A DNA stretch of 64,000 bases from positions 1,612,001-1,676,000 of the forward strand of contig NZ_CP114542.1 of NCBI RefSeq assembly GCF_027271155.1, read 5' to 3'. The position numbers and the translations under genes were made by a program. The stretch's first letter is position 1, and each line of letters starts with the position of its first letter. The notes beneath the pieces are model-generated. The model ran no database searches. It was given only the letters and a program-made list of their open reading frames with translations, and was not told the origin of the DNA. Below, piece by piece: positions 62,300 through 64,000 of the stretch. The stretch comes from Brevundimonas subvibrioides. GTDB lineage: Bacteria > Pseudomonadota > Alphaproteobacteria > Caulobacterales > Caulobacteraceae.

Positions 62300-63412
62300 A
62301 TGGGCCGGCGAGCCACGGGTTTTGGCATCTGGACAGCGGCGGTTGCCGCTGTGGCGCTGCTGGTCGCCTGCGGAAAGCAGGACGCCCAGGCCCCGGAAAC
62401 CCCTTCGACGACCACGGTGGCCGCCCGGTCCGGAACGGGGGCCGTTGCCGAGAGCGCGACCTTGACCGCGGTGAAGCGGCGGGGGCGTCTGAATTGCGGG
62501 GTCAATCAGGGTCTCGTCGGCTTCGCCTATACCGACAATCGCGGCGAGTGGCGCGGGTTCGATGTGGACTTCTGTCGGGCTCTGGCGGCCGCGGTACTGG
62601 GGGACGCCGATGCCGTCCGTTTCGTGCCGCTGACGGCGGAAAACCGGTTCCAGGCCCTGGCGGACGGTCGGATCGACGTGCTCTGGCGCAATACGTCCTG
62701 GACGATGGAACGGGACACGACGGGCAATCTGAGCTTCGCGGGCATCAATTATTACGATGGCCAGGGTTTTCTCGTCCGGCGCGCCCTCGACCTGAGCAGC
62801 GCCACCGAACTGACCGGCGCGCGCATCTGTGTGCAGTCAGGCTCGACCAGCGCACTGAACGTGGAGGACTATTTCAGGAGCCGGGGGATCGAGTATCGCG
62901 CGGTCGTCCTGCCGACGGAAGAAGCCGCGCGTCAGGCCTATGGCCGTGAGGACTGCGACGCCTTTTCAGCCGATGTCTCGGCGCTGGCAGCGGCACGAAC
63001 GACGCTGGCCGAGCCGGGCCAGCATGTGATCCTGCCCGATATCATATCGAAGGAACCGCTGGGTCCGGTCGTCCGGCGTGGCGACGAGCAGTGGACGGCG
63101 ATCGTGCGGTGGACGCAGAACGCCCTGATCCTGGCCGAGGAGCTGGGCGTGACCCGGGCCAATGTCGCGGCCCAGGCCGAGGCGTCGCGTGATCCCCGGG
63201 TGCGACGCCTTCTGGGTGCCGATGGCGCGTTCGGATCGCGGATGGGTTTGACCGACGACTGGGCCAGGGACGCCATCGGCAGCGTCGGAAACTACGGAGA
63301 AGTCTTCGACAGGAACCTGGGTTCGCAATCGGCCCTCGACCTGGCGCGTGGTCTCAATGCACAATGGAACGCTCGACCGGCCGGTCTGATCTACGGCCTG
63401 CCGGTCCGCTGA
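62300..63412 (+). CDS. amino-acid-type ABC transporter solute-binding lipoprotein
   Basis: The 370-residue protein has a lipoprotein signal (LLVACGK lipobox) and a periplasmic binding protein fold of the glutamate/general amino acid class. Diagnostic segments are KRRGRLNCGVNQGLVGFAYTD, WRGFDVDFCRALAAAVLGD, TSWTMERDT, ICVQSGSTSALNVEDYF and EPLGPVVRRGDEQW. This matches AapJ/BztA-like proteins. The permease and ATPase genes do not follow; the next gene is a symporter. I chose ATG 62300, with an AGGA ribosome site, over 62279. Confidence 0.92.
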   Translation: MGRRATGFGIWTAAVAAVALLVACGKQDAQAPETPSTTTVAARSGTGAVAESATLTAVKRRGRLNCGVNQGLVGFAYTDNRGEWRGFDVDFCRALAAAVLGDADAVRFVPLTAENRFQALADGRIDVLWRNTSWTMERDTTGNLSFAGINYYDGQGFLVRRALDLSSATELTGARICVQSGSTSALNVEDYFRSRGIEYRAVVLPTEEAARQAYGREDCDAFSADVSALAAARTTLAEPGQHVILPDIISKEPLGPVVRRGDEQWTAIVRWTQNALILAEELGVTRANVAAQAEASRDPRVRRLLGADGAFGSRMGLTDDWARDAIGSVGNYGEVFDRNLGSQSALDLARGLNAQWNARPAGLIYGLPVR

Positions 63413-63459
63413 CATCCGATCGGCTCGCGCGCGTCGCGGTCGGCACCTCCGGGGGACGA

Positions 63460-64000
63460 ATGAACACGACGAAAAAGGGCGGGATCGCGCTTCACTGGCT
63501 GATGCTGATCGGTTTCACGGTCGGGCTGGCGGGTGGCCTTTATGTCAATCAGGTCATCGGGCCGGAGAATTACTGGGTCCAGTTCGTGACCTCGAACATC
63601 ACAGGACCGGCGGGACAGATCTTCCTTCGCCTGCTGTTCATGCTGGTGATCCCTCTGCTGTTTTCGGCCCTGGTCGTCGGCGTGGCCGAAATGGGCGATC
63701 TGAAATCGCTGGGCAGGGCGGGGATCAAGACCCTGCTGCTGACCATCGTCGTGTCGGGAATCGCGGTCCTGATCGGCATCGGCATGGTCAACTATTTCAG
63801 GCCCGGAGACGGTGTCGATCCGGCTCTGGCGCAACAGCTGCTGGCCCAGGGTGCCTCAGGCGCGGCCGCGATCGTCGAAAAGGCGCCGGAGAACATCCAG
63901 TTCGGCCAGTTCTTCCTGGACCTGATCCCGTCCAACATCTTCACGGCGGCGTCGGAGAACCAGATCCTGCCGGTGATGATCTTCGCCCTGTTCTTCGGGA
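63460..64000 (+). CDS. dicarboxylate/amino acid:cation symporter, partial (cut by window end)
   Basis: The visible 180 residues from ATG 63460, with a GGGGGA ribosome site, are the N-terminal part of a DAACS-family symporter. It has hydrophobic helices at about residues 10-30, 50-75 and 90-115, the segment FLRLLFMLVIPLLFSALVVGVAEMGDL and, near the cut, DLIPSNIFTAASENQILPVMIFALFFG. Such transporters import glutamate, aspartate or C4-dicarboxylates with Na+ or H+. The frame remains open at the window end. It is 47 bases after the solute-binding protein gene, and both may serve amino acid uptake. Confidence 0.92.
   Translation, partial: MNTTKKGGIALHWLMLIGFTVGLAGGLYVNQVIGPENYWVQFVTSNITGPAGQIFLRLLFMLVIPLLFSALVVGVAEMGDLKSLGRAGIKTLLLTIVVSGIAVLIGIGMVNYFRPGDGVDPALAQQLLAQGASGAAAIVEKAPENIQFGQFFLDLIPSNIFTAASENQILPVMIFALFFG

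Overview
The window is about 64 kb of high-GC, densely packed chromosome with many 1-4 base stop/start overlaps and frequent GTG and TTG starts. Gene content and order point to Alphaproteobacteria, order Caulobacterales, most likely Brevundimonas or a close relative. The supporting blocks are nrdR-rib-nusB-thiL, bamE / CBP3-type chaperone / DUF177-plsX-fabH-ihfA-MerR-tRNA-Pro, rplM-rpsI-argC, a stand-alone NDUFS4-like complex I subunit, DUF2842 and DUF4170 proteins, and a K+-independent H+-pyrophosphatase. This assignment is inferred from the sequence alone.

Layout. 1-3.6 kb: small membrane protein, purD, exported L,D-transpeptidase-fold protein, exported amidohydrolase. 3.6-12.1 kb: mainly minus-strand lipid A / envelope cluster (lpxK, waaA, DUF374 acyltransferase, MsbA-like ABC exporter) with a divergent Cys-phosphatase, two tiny membrane proteins, DUF4170, a CysQ-like phosphatase and a TldD/PmbA protein. 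12.1-24.1 kb: MAPEG protein, exported M14 carboxypeptidase, UbiD decarboxylase, XRE regulator, aldo/keto reductase, two alpha/beta hydrolases, YjbR protein, flavin reductase plus hydroxyacid dehydrogenase, LytTR membrane regulator, exported cyclophilin and hemB. 24.3-31.1 kb: a valine-catabolism-like run (acyl-CoA dehydrogenase, 3-hydroxyisobutyryl-CoA hydrolase, 3-hydroxyisobutyrate dehydrogenase) that contains a flavin-dependent halogenase and two tandem exported methyltransferase-fold proteins. 31.2-39.2 kb: hemA, a two-gene hypothetical module, glyA, then nrdR-ribD(reductase only)-ribE-ribBX-ribH-nusB-thiL.

39.2-50 kb: hppA, bamE, CBP3-type chaperone, DUF177, plsX, fabH, ihfA, MerR, tRNA-Pro, two membrane proteins, ctaA, rplM-rpsI. 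50-57.3 kb: argC, exported msrB, phaC, glpX, recJ, tRNA-Glu. 57.3-59.1 kb: a small, visibly AT-richer islet next to tRNA-Glu with two exported proteins of unknown function. 59.1-64 kb: two-domain cold-shock protein, DUF192 lipoprotein, tRNA-Pro, complex I subunit, tRNA-Arg, MetC-like enzyme, amino-acid-type ABC solute-binding lipoprotein, and a dicarboxylate symporter cut by the window end.

Most of the window is housekeeping. The points most worth a second look are a ribH gene whose only plausible initiator is CTG; a riboflavin operon whose RibD lacks its deaminase half and whose RibBA lacks the zinc cysteines of GTP cyclohydrolase II; the halogenase and exported methyltransferase-fold pair inside the valine-type cluster; the tRNA-Glu islet; and two families of short intergenic repeats. 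No CRISPR array, insertion sequence, prophage or rRNA operon was seen.
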